From assembly GCA_052115395.1 (NCBI GenBank), contig JBFRGO010000001.1: a stretch of DNA of 64,000 nucleotides. One strand, written 5' to 3'. Position numbers and translations under genes: made by a program. Below the pieces are notes generated by a model. That model was not told where the DNA came from. It saw only the letters and a list, made by a program, of their open reading frames with translations, and did no database searches. Source of the DNA: Noviluteimonas sp052115395 (GTDB lineage Bacteria; Pseudomonadota; Gammaproteobacteria; Xanthomonadales; Xanthomonadaceae). Positions 8,460 to 16,563 of this stretch are shown piece after piece; the first letter of the stretch is position 1, and every line of letters starts with the position of its first letter.

Positions 8460-10532
8460 TCACACCGCCAGTCCCGCATCGCCTTCCAACACAGTCTGCC
8501 GCATCTGCGGGTGTTCGCCCGCCCGCCAGAGGTTCACCTCGTGTCGAACGCGATAGCGCAACGGCCCGCCGTCGTCGCCGGGGCTGCGCGCGATGGGGCG
8601 CGGGATGCAGACGAAGTCGGTCGCCATCGTGGTGCCGTCGACGCGGACCGTGGCGTAACCATGCCCGCCCATGTCGACGAACGACAGATGCGGCGCCATC
8701 TCCGGATTGCGCACGGCGCGCGCTTTGCCCAGGTCGCCACTGCGTGCGTATTCCAGCGCCGAGTGGACGCCGTGGTGCAACAGCAGGTTCACCGTGGGCT
8801 GCGGCGGCCCGCCGCCGGGATTGGCGACGAACAGCGGGCGCAATGGATCGTCCATCTTGAGGTTGTGCTCGTTGGCTTCCGCCGTGCCCGGCGCCGAGAT
8901 CGAACCGGTGACGAAGGTGACGCCCACCGGTTCGAACTGCGCGGGCGGCAAGGCCTTGGCGGCCAGGCCCGCCCAGAAGCTGTGGCGATCGCCCGACAGG
9001 ATGGCGAAGCCGGTGATGCCGGCATCGCGCACCGCATCGAAGATCTGCGCGCGCTCGTGGTACATGCCGCCCCAGTCGCCGTTGGCCAGGACGGCATACC
9101 CGTCGGTCCATTTCCCCATCGCGGCCGGCAGCTGTTGCGGATCGAGGCGCCAGTCGGGCGTGCCCAGCGAATTGCCCCAGATCTTCCACGTGCCTTGCGC
9201 AGTGCGCAGGCGTTCGAGGAACCAGGCTTTCTGCTTCGCACCGAGCATCGACTGCGGTGGTTCTTTGGCGCGGAAGTTGGCGATGGACTTCTCGCCGAAC
9301 ACCAGCTTCGCCGGCGGGTGGCCGTCGGCGAAGTCGCGGCCACTGTCGATGTGCATCGCCAGCGCTTCGGGAAAGAAGCTGAAGGGCGTGTCCGCGAACA
9401 GCGGCGCGAGCTCGTCGCGATTCGACGGATCGGGCGAACGGAAGCTGCGTTGGTCGGTGATGATCAGGTCGATGTGCCGGCCCCAGCGCAATGCGCGATA
9501 GGCGATCAGGCTGTCGATCGCCGCGAGGTTGTTGGGTTCATGCCCCAGGCCGTCGTCGTCGAAATCGGTCACCGGCGTGTCGACCACGTGCGGCGCATCG
9601 AAGCTGGCCAGCGAGCGGCCCGGCTGCACGACGCGCGCCGGCTGGTATTCGAACCAGGCCTGGTTCGCCGCGACCTTCAGTGTCTGCGCCGGCACCGGGC
9701 CCGCGCCGTGTCCCGCATTCGACTGCCAGCCTTGCCATGAGAATTCGTGGTTGTCCCACATCGCCACGAACGGAAAGCGGGCGCGCGCGTCCTGGATGTC
9801 GGGGTCGAGCAGGTAGGCGTGGTAGAGCGCGTGATAGTCGTCCAGCGAGCCGGGCACGGTGAAGCGGTTGTTGGCGACTTTCTTGCCGTGTTGGAACTTG
9901 ACCGGGAATTTGATGATGCGGTCGTAGCGTTTGCCATCCTTGACCTGGTCGGGGTATTGCACGACTTCGTAGATGAAGTCGCCCAGGTGCAGTACGAAGC
10001 CGAGGCGTTCGTCCGGTGCCGCGCGTTCGTCTTCGTAGAGCATCTTGCGATAGGCGTTCTGCGCGCCTTCGCAGATGGTCTGGCAACTGACGAAGGCGAA
10101 CTTCGTCGGACGCGCATCGTCAGGCGCGGGCGCGGTCAATGTGCGGCCGATGCGGCTGCCGTTGCCTTCTTCGTCGATGAAGCGATACCAGTATTCGCCG
10201 GCCGGGGGCAGGTTGCCGACGAGGACGCGACAGGTCCAGTCGGCTGCGGCGAGTACGGGCGCCGAGGTGGTGGCGATGACGCGGGTGAATGCCGGGTCTT
10301 CCGCGAGTTCGACGATCAGCGTGGCGCGTTCGCGGGGGTCGGCATAGGGGCGTCGTGTCCACAGCAGTACGCTGTTGTCGTCGGGGTCGCCGGAGGCGAC
10401 GCCTTGGGGAAACAGGTCGCGTCGTTCGCGCCAGGCGTTCGTCGAGGGGCGCACGGGTGCGCAGCCGAAGGCCACGGTCGCGCCCAGGGCGGTGGCGAGT
10501 TTCAGGAACTGTCGACGGTCCAGGGTCGGCAT
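8460..10532 (-). CDS. phoD: PhoD-type alkaline phosphatase/phosphodiesterase, Tat-exported
   Basis: A 690-residue metallophosphoesterase. The N-terminus MPTLDRRQFLKLATALGATV is a twin-arginine signal (D-R-R-Q-F-L-K), and a nearby VAFGC could be a lipobox. The PhoD N-terminal beta domain follows (FPQGVASGDPDDNSVLLWTR). The catalytic domain carries SCQ, HLGDFIYE, MWDNHEFSW and LSGDRHSFWAG, which supply the Ca2+/Fe3+ ligands in PhoD enzymes. The substrate would be phosphomono- or diesters in the periplasm or outside the cell. The true start is residue 43 of the longest frame, since the upstream codons precede the Tat signal. Its upstream region holds the 190-bp repeat. Confidence 0.9.
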   Translation of the reverse strand: MPTLDRRQFLKLATALGATVAFGCAPVRPSTNAWRERRDLFPQGVASGDPDDNSVLLWTRRPYADPRERATLIVELAEDPAFTRVIATTSAPVLAAADWTCRVLVGNLPPAGEYWYRFIDEEGNGSRIGRTLTAPAPDDARPTKFAFVSCQTICEGAQNAYRKMLYEDERAAPDERLGFVLHLGDFIYEVVQYPDQVKDGKRYDRIIKFPVKFQHGKKVANNRFTVPGSLDDYHALYHAYLLDPDIQDARARFPFVAMWDNHEFSWQGWQSNAGHGAGPVPAQTLKVAANQAWFEYQPARVVQPGRSLASFDAPHVVDTPVTDFDDDGLGHEPNNLAAIDSLIAYRALRWGRHIDLIITDQRSFRSPDPSNRDELAPLFADTPFSFFPEALAMHIDSGRDFADGHPPAKLVFGEKSIANFRAKEPPQSMLGAKQKAWFLERLRTAQGTWKIWGNSLGTPDWRLDPQQLPAAMGKWTDGYAVLANGDWGGMYHERAQIFDAVRDAGITGFAILSGDRHSFWAGLAAKALPPAQFEPVGVTFVTGSISAPGTAEANEHNLKMDDPLRPLFVANPGGGPPQPTVNLLLHHGVHSALEYARSGDLGKARAVRNPEMAPHLSFVDMGGHGYATVRVDGTTMATDFVCIPRPIARSPGDDGGPLRYRVRHEVNLWRAGEHPQMRQTVLEGDAGLAV

Positions 10533-10617
10533 GTTGGTCCTGACGATGGTCAATGTGCCGTAACGCTGAGCCGAATATTTGGGCGGGGAGCGTGCCGGAA
10601 GTACTGCGGGCAGACCA

Positions 10618-10815
10618 CTTGTCGGCGGGCACGCGAGCCAAGAGCGCCACTCCATCATTGGCGCGCCGCCCGAACGTGTGAAGTTCCAAATTTTTTTGGG
10701 AAAAAAATTTGAAACTCCCCACGCTGGGGCATCACCTTGCGGGGTCGCTTCGATCAGGGGGCCTTCGCCCGAGCTTTCATTGTTGGCTGCAAAGCAAGCT
10801 TTGCAGGGAGGCGAT
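10618..10815 (+). repeat. about 190-bp interspersed repeat, copy A (A/T-palindrome core)
   Basis: Fills most of the 307-bp gap between phoD and the DUF2058 gene. It contains CATTGGCGCGCCGCCCGAACG, a T-run/A-run palindrome (AAATTTTTTT-GGG-AAAAAAATTT, near 10687-10710), CTGGGGCATCACCTTGCGGG, TCGCTTCGATCAGG and a GCAAAGC-AA-GCTTTGC hairpin near 10789. The same succession of blocks occurs inverted at 60783-60975. Confidence 0.85.
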
Positions 10816-10839
10816 CGTTTTCTACGATCAAGAGCGGCG

Positions 10840-11394
10840 TCACCAAATCAGGTCGTCAGGGATCTGGAATTGCGCGTAGTACGCATCATCGTCGGAGTTT
10901 TCGGCGGAGGGCTCGGCGCCTGCTTTCTCGCCGTGATCGAGCACGATCATGCTGGCGTCGCGTTCGCGGACCTTGTCGCCGGCCGCGCGCGGCAAGAGTT
11001 CGTAGCGGTCGCCCAGGCGGGCGATCACCAGTGCGCCGGTGGACAGTTTCTTGCGCAGGTCGTCGTTGACGAGCAGGGTGCGGATGGCGCCGTCGGCGGT
11101 GAAGCGGTATTCGCTCTCGCCGGTGCGCGGCACTTTCCTGTCCTCGATGATCTGCCGTGCCTGGGCGCGGAGTTCAGTGATGCGGGACTGTGCTTTGCGT
11201 TCGGCGGCAAGGGCGCGGTCTGCTTCGACCTTTTGCGCCCGCGCGCGGTCGGCTTCGCGCTGGATTTCGCTGGGCTCGGGTGGCGCTTTGGCATGCCGGG
11301 CTTTGTTCTGTTCGCGCGCCACCTCGGCCAGCTTGGACTTCTTGACCAGGCCGGCCTTGAGCAGTTGTTCCTGGAGGGGATTGCCCTTCGCCAT
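10840..11394 (-). CDS. DUF2058 family protein (YaiL-like)
   Basis: A 184-residue cytoplasmic protein. The N-terminus MAKGNPLQEQLLKAGLVKKSK with the following KLAEVAREQNKARHAK is the hallmark of the DUF2058/YaiL family, sometimes described as a nucleoid or polynucleotide-associated protein. The central region is a long charged coiled coil (READRARAQKVEADRALAAE). The C-terminal domain has YRFTADGAIRTLLVNDDLRK. The start is at residue 12 of the longest frame, where the family N-terminus begins. The biochemical role is not established as far as I know. Confidence 0.85.
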   Translation of the reverse strand: MAKGNPLQEQLLKAGLVKKSKLAEVAREQNKARHAKAPPEPSEIQREADRARAQKVEADRALAAERKAQSRITELRAQARQIIEDRKVPRTGESEYRFTADGAIRTLLVNDDLRKKLSTGALVIARLGDRYELLPRAAGDKVRERDASMIVLDHGEKAGAEPSAENSDDDAYYAQFQIPDDLIW

Positions 11395-11467
11395 GTCGGA
11401 GTGTCTTGCCGGGGGTTTTCGGACCATGATACTTGCCGTCCCCGCCGCTCGCCGTCGTCGCCTTCCG

Positions 11468-11965
11468 ATGGAACCGCTGAAGTACCTCGCAGGCTACCCG
11501 CCGCATGTGCACGAGCGGGTGCGCGCGTTGATCGCACAGGGTCGGCTCGGCCCGATGCTGGCGGAAAAGTACGCCCAGCCGCACGCCGTGCGCAGCGACA
11601 GCCAACTGTACGATTACGTCCAGGCCCTCAAGGACGCGCATCTGCGCAGGGCGGTGCCGCTGGGCAAAGTGCTCTACGACAGCAAGCTGCAGGTGATGAA
11701 GCAGGCGCTCGGCACGCACACCGCGATCTCGCGGGTGCAGGGGGATCGGCTCAAGGCCAGTCGCGAGATTCGCATCGCCACCGTGTTCCGCGATGCGCCT
11801 GCTGACTTCCTGAAGATGATCGCCGTGCACGAGCTGGCGCATTTGAAGGAAGCCGAGCACAACAAGGCGTTCTACCAGTTGTGCACGCACATGGAACCGG
11901 ACTACCACCAGCTCGAGTTCGACTTGCGCCTGTACCTGACGCACCTTGCAGGAATCCCATCATGA
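11468..11965 (+). CDS. YgjP-like/M48-type zinc metallopeptidase domain protein
   Basis: A 165-residue cytoplasmic protein with the zinc motif HELAHLKEAEHNKAFY (H-E-x-x-H plus a downstream His), the arrangement of the DUF45/YgjP family. Family members are annotated as metal-dependent hydrolases; the substrate is uncertain. The chosen ATG gives MEPLKYLAGYPPHVHERV, after which similarity-like sequence begins. Its stop overlaps the start of the cupin gene by 4 bp (ATGA), so the two are almost certainly translated together. Confidence 0.8.
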   Translation: MEPLKYLAGYPPHVHERVRALIAQGRLGPMLAEKYAQPHAVRSDSQLYDYVQALKDAHLRRAVPLGKVLYDSKLQVMKQALGTHTAISRVQGDRLKASREIRIATVFRDAPADFLKMIAVHELAHLKEAEHNKAFYQLCTHMEPDYHQLEFDLRLYLTHLAGIPS

Positions 11966-12327
11966 ATCGCCCCTACGACATCGACACCGACACCATCCTC
12001 CACGACGTCGGCACCGACTTCGACATCACCGCCATCGGTGCCGCGCAGTCGCCCTGGTGGAACCGCACGCTCTGCGCCGTCAACGATGCCTGGGTGCGCC
12101 TGGGCGTGTTGGACGGCGATTTCCACTGGCACAAACACGACGACACCGACGAGTTCTTCCTGGTCATGGAAGGCCAACTCGACATCGAACTGGAAGATCG
12201 CATGGTCACGCTGCAACCCGGCCAGGCCTTCACCGTGCCCAGGGGCGTGATGCACTTCCCCCATGCGCGCGGCCGAACCGTGGTGTTGATGATCGAGCGG
12301 GCGGGCGTGGCGCCGACGGGGGATTAG
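11962..12327 (+). CDS. small cupin-domain protein
   Basis: A 121-residue single-domain cupin. Motif 1 is FHWHKHDDTDEFFLVMEG (the metal-binding H-x-H and later Glu), and motif 2 is PGQAFTVPRGVMHFPHA. Such small cupins are often dioxygenases, isomerases or mannose-6-phosphate-isomerase-like proteins; the exact reaction is not predictable from sequence. It overlaps the metallopeptidase gene by 4 bp. Confidence 0.85.
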   Translation: MNRPYDIDTDTILHDVGTDFDITAIGAAQSPWWNRTLCAVNDAWVRLGVLDGDFHWHKHDDTDEFFLVMEGQLDIELEDRMVTLQPGQAFTVPRGVMHFPHARGRTVVLMIERAGVAPTGD

Positions 12328-12416
12328 CGCCTGACGATGGGTGAGGCCGCGCGCGCTGTGGGCAGTTACGGATTTCGCGTTTGTGGCCATTCGCCAAGCT
12401 CGCCAATCCAGTCGAC

Positions 12417-12665
12417 TTAGAAAAATATGCCTATGGTTCCTTCCGTTGGCATCACTTGCCATTCGTAGTCGCCCACTGTGTGCACCGCCTGCTGCGTGGC
12501 GCCGTTGCCGGATTTCCAGATCGTGTTTTCGCCCGTACCAGGGCCGTTGGCGTTACCAAGACTGCGCCACAACACATCGGCCTTGCCGTCCCCATCGAAA
12601 TCGCCCGCCGCCACAGGCAGCCACGCTGGGTCGGGGACAGCGGTCAGGCCGACGAAATCACCGGG
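12417..12665 (-). pseudogene. 3' remnant of an FG-GAP/VCBS repeat protein gene
   Basis: The minus-strand reading contains PVAAGDFDGDGKADVLWR followed by ENTIWKSGNGATQQAV and a stop. That is the last repeat or so of an FG-GAP protein, with the calcium loop DFDGDGKAD intact. The frame upstream of about 12665 is unrelated sequence with no start or signal peptide, so the 5' part of the gene is gone. It resembles the C-terminal repeats of the intact protein at 192-2624 only at motif level. Confidence 0.65.
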
Positions 12666-12684
12666 ACGGCAATGATGAGTTTTG

Positions 12685-13011
12685 CTACTTCGGGGCGTGC
12701 CACGCCCCGCCGGCCTGATGCTTAATTCCGGTTTTCGAATCCTGGTTGCCCCTGTTTGCAACCGCGTGCTCGACCAACTCGGCTGTCCAATCCTCGGCAA
12801 ACGCATGACACCTGTCGGTGACGTATTCGCTGCCACGAGCGTACACGGGCAACACGGCAGGACCGGACCCAATATCCGAAACCGTCGTACGCCATGCAGC
12901 CAGGCAGGCGTCAGGATCGGGATGCGTACGAATCAAAGCCCGTAGTGCCATCCGGAGAACAAGAACCTGAGCCTGCAAATCGCAAAGCGCTTCCTCCGTC
13001 AGTCGGTCCAT
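12685..13011 (-). CDS. hypothetical protein
   Basis: A 108-residue soluble protein starting MDRLTEEALCDLQAQVLVLR. It is helical in character with the motif PDPDACLAAWRTTVSDIG. The ATG follows GGGAGCT closely. The C-terminus (GIKHQAGGAWHAPK) runs toward the FG-GAP remnant, so the 3' end may be altered. The family is not recognised. Confidence 0.5.
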   Translation of the reverse strand: MDRLTEEALCDLQAQVLVLRMALRALIRTHPDPDACLAAWRTTVSDIGSGPAVLPVYARGSEYVTDRCHAFAEDWTAELVEHAVANRGNQDSKTGIKHQAGGAWHAPK

Positions 13012-13028
13012 AGCTCCCACGCACCTTG

Positions 13029-13064
13029 AAGTAAGAAAGCGCCCCGCCACTTTTGCGGGGCGCC
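13029..13064 (-). terminator. rho-independent terminator of hsp20
   Basis: On the minus strand a GCGCCCCGC / GCGGGGCGC stem with a 7-base loop is followed by TTTCTTACTT. It starts a few bases downstream of the Hsp20 stop codon. Confidence 0.85.
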
Positions 13065-13070
13065 ACTAGC

Positions 13071-13541
13071 TCAATTGTTGAAGGTCGATCCCACCTGGAT
13101 GCGGCGGGGGGTGGTCTCGGGGCGCTTCGGGATCAGGATCTGCAACACGCCGTTGTGACCGGTCGCCGTAATCCCTTCAGGGTCGGCGCTATCGGGGAGC
13201 GCAAAACGGCGATGGAAGCTGCCGTGTCGGCGCTCGATGCGGGAGAAGCGCTCGCTTTCGTCGATCTCGCTCGTGCGCTCTCCCTTGATGGTGAGCAATC
13301 CCTTATCCATCTGCACTTCGATGTTCTTGGGATCCACGCCGGGAATATCGGCATAGAGGATGAAGCGGTCCTGCTCTTCCTTGATGTCCACCAATGGAAT
13401 CCATTGGCTGGTCACGACTGACGATTCGTCCCTGGAGCCGGCTTGGAAAAAGTTACCTTCAAAAAGGCGGTCGATGATTTGGCGGACCGGGTCTGTGGTT
13501 CCCTGTCCGCCCCACTGCGGAAAGCGAGCCATCTGGTTCAT
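13071..13541 (-). CDS. Hsp20/alpha-crystallin family small heat-shock protein
   Basis: A 156-residue holdase chaperone. The alpha-crystallin domain runs from about residue 50 to 145 (VDIKEEQDRFILYADIPGVD, then VQMDKGLLTIKGER). The conserved GVLQILIPK strand precedes a short C-terminal tail carrying an R-I-Q-V sequence in place of a canonical I-x-I. It binds unfolding proteins without ATP. The start is the ATG at 13541, preceded by GGAGAG, rather than the TTG at 13559. A sigma32-like promoter lies about 60-85 bp upstream and a terminator follows, so it is a monocistronic heat-shock unit. Confidence 0.93.
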   Translation of the reverse strand: MNQMARFPQWGGQGTTDPVRQIIDRLFEGNFFQAGSRDESSVVTSQWIPLVDIKEEQDRFILYADIPGVDPKNIEVQMDKGLLTIKGERTSEIDESERFSRIERRHGSFHRRFALPDSADPEGITATGHNGVLQILIPKRPETTPRRIQVGSTFNN

Positions 13542-13599
13542 CGCATCTCTCCAATTCAAGCGTTGATCTGAGGATGGTGGTAGGTCCCACCGGCGCGCA

Positions 13600-13627
13600 A
13601 AATAGCGCGCCGACGCGTCTTTTCAAG
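13600..13627 (-). promoter_or_regulatory. sigma32-like heat-shock promoter for hsp20
   Basis: The minus strand reads CTTGAAA (13627-13621), a perfect sigma32 -35 element. About 13 bases later comes CGCTATTT (13607-13600), a partial match to the CCCCATNT -10. It sits upstream of a small heat-shock gene, where such a promoter is expected. A sigma70-like TTGACA lies further upstream as an alternative. Confidence 0.55.
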
Positions 13628-13700
13628 CAGGGTGCACCGGTCCGTTGGCGATTCTTAATGCCTGTCAAAAATGCATTAAAAATCGGACCCACAGGGATAT

Positions 13701-13759
13701 TCGCCATGGGTCGTAAGCGGTCAGGGTCGAGTGTCCGCTATCGGCCAAAAGCGGACATT
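13701..13759 (+). repeat. R1/R2 palindrome pair 1 (R1 degenerate)
   Basis: R1 at 13701-13722 is decayed (CATGGGTCG-TAAGCGG). R2 at 13731-13759 is intact: TGTCCGCT-ATCGGCCAAA-AGCGGACA. The pair marks the left limit of the array. Confidence 0.85.
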
Positions 13760-13775
13760 AATCCTGCACGAGCAA

Positions 13776-14129
13776 TCAGGTTGTTGCGGGCATACCGAAC
13801 CGTTCCACGATCGCTTGACAAGCCGGTGCAGCCAGCGGTGCGGCCCATGCGATAGCACTTTGTATTTCCGACTCCAGCTTTGCTAACGCCTCGGGAGACC
13901 AGTGCTGCCGCACAGGCCCAATCGGCAGCGCATCCGTTTCGGAGGCTATCGCGGTAAAGACATCGAAGTCTGGATCGCGTTCGTCTACCTCCAGCTCCCA
14001 TCGGATGAGGTCGAGGAGACGACTACCCTCGAGAACCGCAACATCGCCCGAGAGGATGCCAGCGGCAATCTCGGCGGCCCGTCGGCGCGCTGCAAGTACG
14101 TATTCCTCGTGGTTCTTCTGCTCGATCAT
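13776..14129 (-). CDS. hypothetical protein of the small-gene array
   Basis: A 117-residue soluble, helical protein (MIEQKNHEEYVLAARRRAAE; GSRLLDLIRWELEVDERDPD; ALPIGPVRQHWSPEALAKLE). I recall similar small proteins in Xanthomonad genomes but cannot name a function. Codon use and GC (about 60%) are lower than in the flanking metabolic genes. It is flanked by palindrome pairs on both sides. Confidence 0.65.
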   Translation of the reverse strand: MIEQKNHEEYVLAARRRAAEIAAGILSGDVAVLEGSRLLDLIRWELEVDERDPDFDVFTAIASETDALPIGPVRQHWSPEALAKLESEIQSAIAWAAPLAAPACQAIVERFGMPATT

Positions 14130-14175
14130 CTCGCCCTGCCCGAATTACGTTTTCGCATGCTATTCGACGATTTGA

Positions 14176-14239
14176 ATGTCCGCTTTGGGTCGAAAGCGGA
14201 CACCCAAGCTCGATGTCCGCTATCGGCCAGAAGCGGACA
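14176..14239 (+). repeat. R1/R2 palindrome pair 2
   Basis: R1 14176-14203 (TGTCCGCTTT-GGGTCG-AAAGCGGACA) and R2 14213-14239, separated by only about 10 bases (AAGCTCG). Confidence 0.95.
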
Positions 14240-14250
14240 GTCGCAAATGG

Positions 14251-14577
14251 CTAGCTGGCGGCGCCGCTTGCCGAGTCGTCAAATATGCGGGAGCCAACGA
14301 ACCAGTAGTTGTCCTGTTGTGATCGCTCACCTTCGCGGTACGGATCGAGGCACAGATAGACGTCCCCTGGCTCGGTCAAGAGAGTGCATTGCTCGATGTG
14401 CTGCGCCCGGAAATCCTCAAAGGCAGACCAAGACGTCAACCCTTCGACCCGATAGATGCGTTCGACGCGCCCGTGTTGCCGAAGCGTGAGCTGTGCGAAG
14501 TGCTCCGATTTGTCCCAGTCGAAGCCGACAAGAAACGAACTGAGGTATGAATCTCGGAAGTCAGCGGCTGTGACCAT
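14251..14577 (-). CDS. hypothetical protein of the small-gene array
   Basis: A 108-residue soluble acidic protein (MVTAADFRDSYLSSFLVGFD; DVYLCLDPYREGERSQQDN; WFVGSRIFDDS). The alternating beta-strand/aromatic pattern is like small immunity or ligand-binding proteins, but no family is recognised. The start is at residue 70 of the longest frame, because the upstream part translates pair 3. Confidence 0.6.
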   Translation of the reverse strand: MVTAADFRDSYLSSFLVGFDWDKSEHFAQLTLRQHGRVERIYRVEGLTSWSAFEDFRAQHIEQCTLLTEPGDVYLCLDPYREGERSQQDNYWFVGSRIFDDSASGAAS

Positions 14578-14658
14578 TCGGGAGTATCGCCTGCGGGTCA
14601 GTGACCCAACTGGCTGACACATTACAGGTCCGACCGCGCCGCAACGAACACAGACCGA

Positions 14659-14725
14659 ATGTCCGCTTTGGGTCGAAAGCGGACGCTCGGGTGCTCGATG
14701 TCCGCTAAGGGCCAGAAGCAGACAT
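14659..14725 (+). repeat. R1/R2 palindrome pair 3
   Basis: R1 14659-14684 and R2 14698-14725. R2 is slightly mutated (TGTCCGCTAAGGGCCAGAAG) with AGCAGACA in the right arm. Confidence 0.9.
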
Positions 14726-14731
14726 GGAGCG

Positions 14732-15019
14732 TCAGGCGTCGGTTTCTGGGTAGATGACGTGACCAAAGCCTGACTCCTTTGCATCGCGGAATGCTTGGCC
14801 TACGACGTCATCGCGGTAATCGAACTGCGAGTAGTCAGCGATCGTCTTGACGCGCTCGGTCTCCATCCTGGCCCAGCCATGCTCGGCGAGTGTCCTGCCC
14901 GCGATTTCCTCGGCCACGTCCAAATCCTTGGCATCGACAAACAGTAGAGCCGCCACCGACGTCCCGGGCGGAAAACGCTCATGGGTGCCGGATACGAGGT
15001 TTACGCGGATGCACATCAT
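14732..15019 (-). CDS. hypothetical protein of the small-gene array
   Basis: A 95-residue soluble protein (MMCIRVNLVSGTHERFPPGT; VDAKDLDVAEEIAGRTLAE; VIYPETDA at the C-terminus). A mixed alpha/beta fold is likely. No family is recognised. It lies between pair 3 and the solitary R1 at 15078. Confidence 0.6.
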   Translation of the reverse strand: MMCIRVNLVSGTHERFPPGTSVAALLFVDAKDLDVAEEIAGRTLAEHGWARMETERVKTIADYSQFDYRDDVVGQAFRDAKESGFGHVIYPETDA

Positions 15020-15077
15020 GGACTGCCAAGAACCCGACTAAAGAGGACCTAGTGCAAGCATAAACAAGTCGAGGGGA

Positions 15078-15105
15078 ATGTCTGCTTCGGGTCGAAAGCC
15101 GACAC
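15078..15105 (+). repeat. solitary R1 palindrome
   Basis: ATGTCTGCTTC-GGGTCG-AAAGCCGACA: an R1 copy with two substitutions and no R2 partner. It is the last copy before a 12-kb stretch that has none. Confidence 0.8.
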
Positions 15106-15178
15106 TCGTTGACCGATGGTCACGGGACGATCCGCCGCTCCACCCCGGAAGCTGGAGCCAACATTCCCGCGCCTTGCG

Positions 15179-15367
15179 CTACTGCGAACGTGCCCAGGCA
15201 AATGCCACGATGGCGCCGCCGAAACACATGCCCGTGCCGATGAGATGCACGAAGTCCACCGCCCGAATGTTGGCGAGGCTCGGGCGGGCGAGCATGCTGA
15301 AAAGGCTCAGGAGACCGAATGCGGCAAGAACGAAGACGACTCGAAAAGATTCGCGGCGTGGGTGCAT
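15179..15367 (-). CDS. small two-helix membrane protein
   Basis: A 62-residue protein (MHPRRESFRVVFVLAAFGLL) with two hydrophobic segments, VVFVLAAFGLLSLFSM and LIGTGMCFGGAIVAFAWA. The ATG at 15367 has GAGAGGTG upstream, which favours it over the GTG at 15376. The function is unknown. Confidence 0.55.
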   Translation of the reverse strand: MHPRRESFRVVFVLAAFGLLSLFSMLARPSLANIRAVDFVHLIGTGMCFGGAIVAFAWARSQ

Positions 15368-15513
15368 GACGATCACCTCTCAAGCGTTGTGGACGAGAAC
15401 GCGGCCAGCAGAGTTAAGCATGTCGGCGGTCCCGATGTCCGCCATGTGCGCCCATGCACGCCCCGCAAGACCGGCGTAACGTTGGGTCCCACCTTCCTCC
15501 CGTGGAGATCGCG

Positions 15514-16542
15514 ATGGACAGGACCATGAAGGCCGCGGTGGTGCGTGCGTTCGGCCAGCCGCTGGTGATTGATGAGGTCCCCGTGCCGCGGCCCGGGCCC
15601 GGCGAGGTGCTGGTGCAGATCGCGGCCTGCGGCGTGTGCCATACCGATCTGCACGCGGCGCAAGGCGATTGGCCGGTGAAGCCGCAGCCGCCTTTCATCC
15701 CCGGCCACGAGGGCGTGGGCACCGTGGTCGCGGTCGGCGGTGGCGTCGCACACGTCAGGGAAGGCGACCGCGTCGGTATTCCGTGGCTCCATTCGGCCTG
15801 CGGTTACTGCGAACACTGCCTCGGCGGCTGGGAGACGCTGTGCGAGCAGCAGCAGAACACCGGCTATTCGGTCAACGGCAGCTTCGCGCAGTACGCGCTC
15901 GCCAACGCAGGCTACGTCGGGCATCTGCCGAAGGAGATCGGTTTCGTCGAGATCGCGCCGGTGTTGTGTGCCGGCGTCACTGTCTACAAAGGCTTGAAGA
16001 TGACCGATACGCGGCCCGGCGATTGGGTCGTGATTTCCGGCATCGGCGGGCTGGGGCACATGGCTGTGCAGTATGCGAAGGCGATGGGCCTGAACGTGGC
16101 CGCGGTGGACGTCGACGACGAGAAACTCGCACTGGCGCGGCGCCTGGGCGCGACTGTCACGGTCAATGCGCGCAACACCGATCCGGCCGCGTTCCTGAAG
16201 CAGGAAATCGGCGGCGCGCATGGCGCGCTGGTCACCGCGGTGTCGCCGAAAGCATTCGAGCAGGCATTGGGAATGATGCGGCGTCGCGGCACGGTGTCGC
16301 TGGTGGGCCTGCCGCCGGGCAGCTTCCCGCTGGACATCTTCGGCATGGTGCTCAACGGCATTACGGTGCGCGGCTCGATCGTCGGCACGCGGCTGGATCT
16401 GCAGGAGTCGCTGGAGTTCGCCGCGCAGGGCAAGGTCGCCGCGACCGTCGCCGCCGAGAAGCTGGAGAACATCAACGATATCTTCGCCCGCATGCACAAG
16501 GGAGAGATCGAGGGCCGCATCGTCCTCGACATGGCGGCATAG
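15514..16542 (+). CDS. adhP: zinc-dependent alcohol dehydrogenase, AdhP type
   Basis: A 342-residue cytoplasmic MDR enzyme that interconverts ethanol (or other primary alcohols) and aldehyde with NAD(H). The catalytic zinc site is in CGVCHTDLHAA and GHEGVGTVV, and the structural zinc lobe is CGYCEHCLGGWETLC. The Rossmann motif GIGGLGHMAVQYAKAMG has VAAVDVDDEKLALARRLGA after it, with Asp favouring NAD. Length is normal for the family. The start at MDRTMKAAVV follows GTGGAGATC. It is convergent with ackA-pta, which would give an acetyl-CoA/acetate/ethanol overflow or fermentative block. Confidence 0.93.
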   Translation: MDRTMKAAVVRAFGQPLVIDEVPVPRPGPGEVLVQIAACGVCHTDLHAAQGDWPVKPQPPFIPGHEGVGTVVAVGGGVAHVREGDRVGIPWLHSACGYCEHCLGGWETLCEQQQNTGYSVNGSFAQYALANAGYVGHLPKEIGFVEIAPVLCAGVTVYKGLKMTDTRPGDWVVISGIGGLGHMAVQYAKAMGLNVAAVDVDDEKLALARRLGATVTVNARNTDPAAFLKQEIGGAHGALVTAVSPKAFEQALGMMRRRGTVSLVGLPPGSFPLDIFGMVLNGITVRGSIVGTRLDLQESLEFAAQGKVAATVAAEKLENINDIFARMHKGEIEGRIVLDMAA

Positions 16543-16563
16543 CGTCGTACCGCGCGGCGTTGT

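Noticed and set aside
8460..10658. Pho-box control of phoD and the OprO/P-like porin
   Set aside because: No convincing CTGTCAT-type direct repeats were found upstream of either gene.
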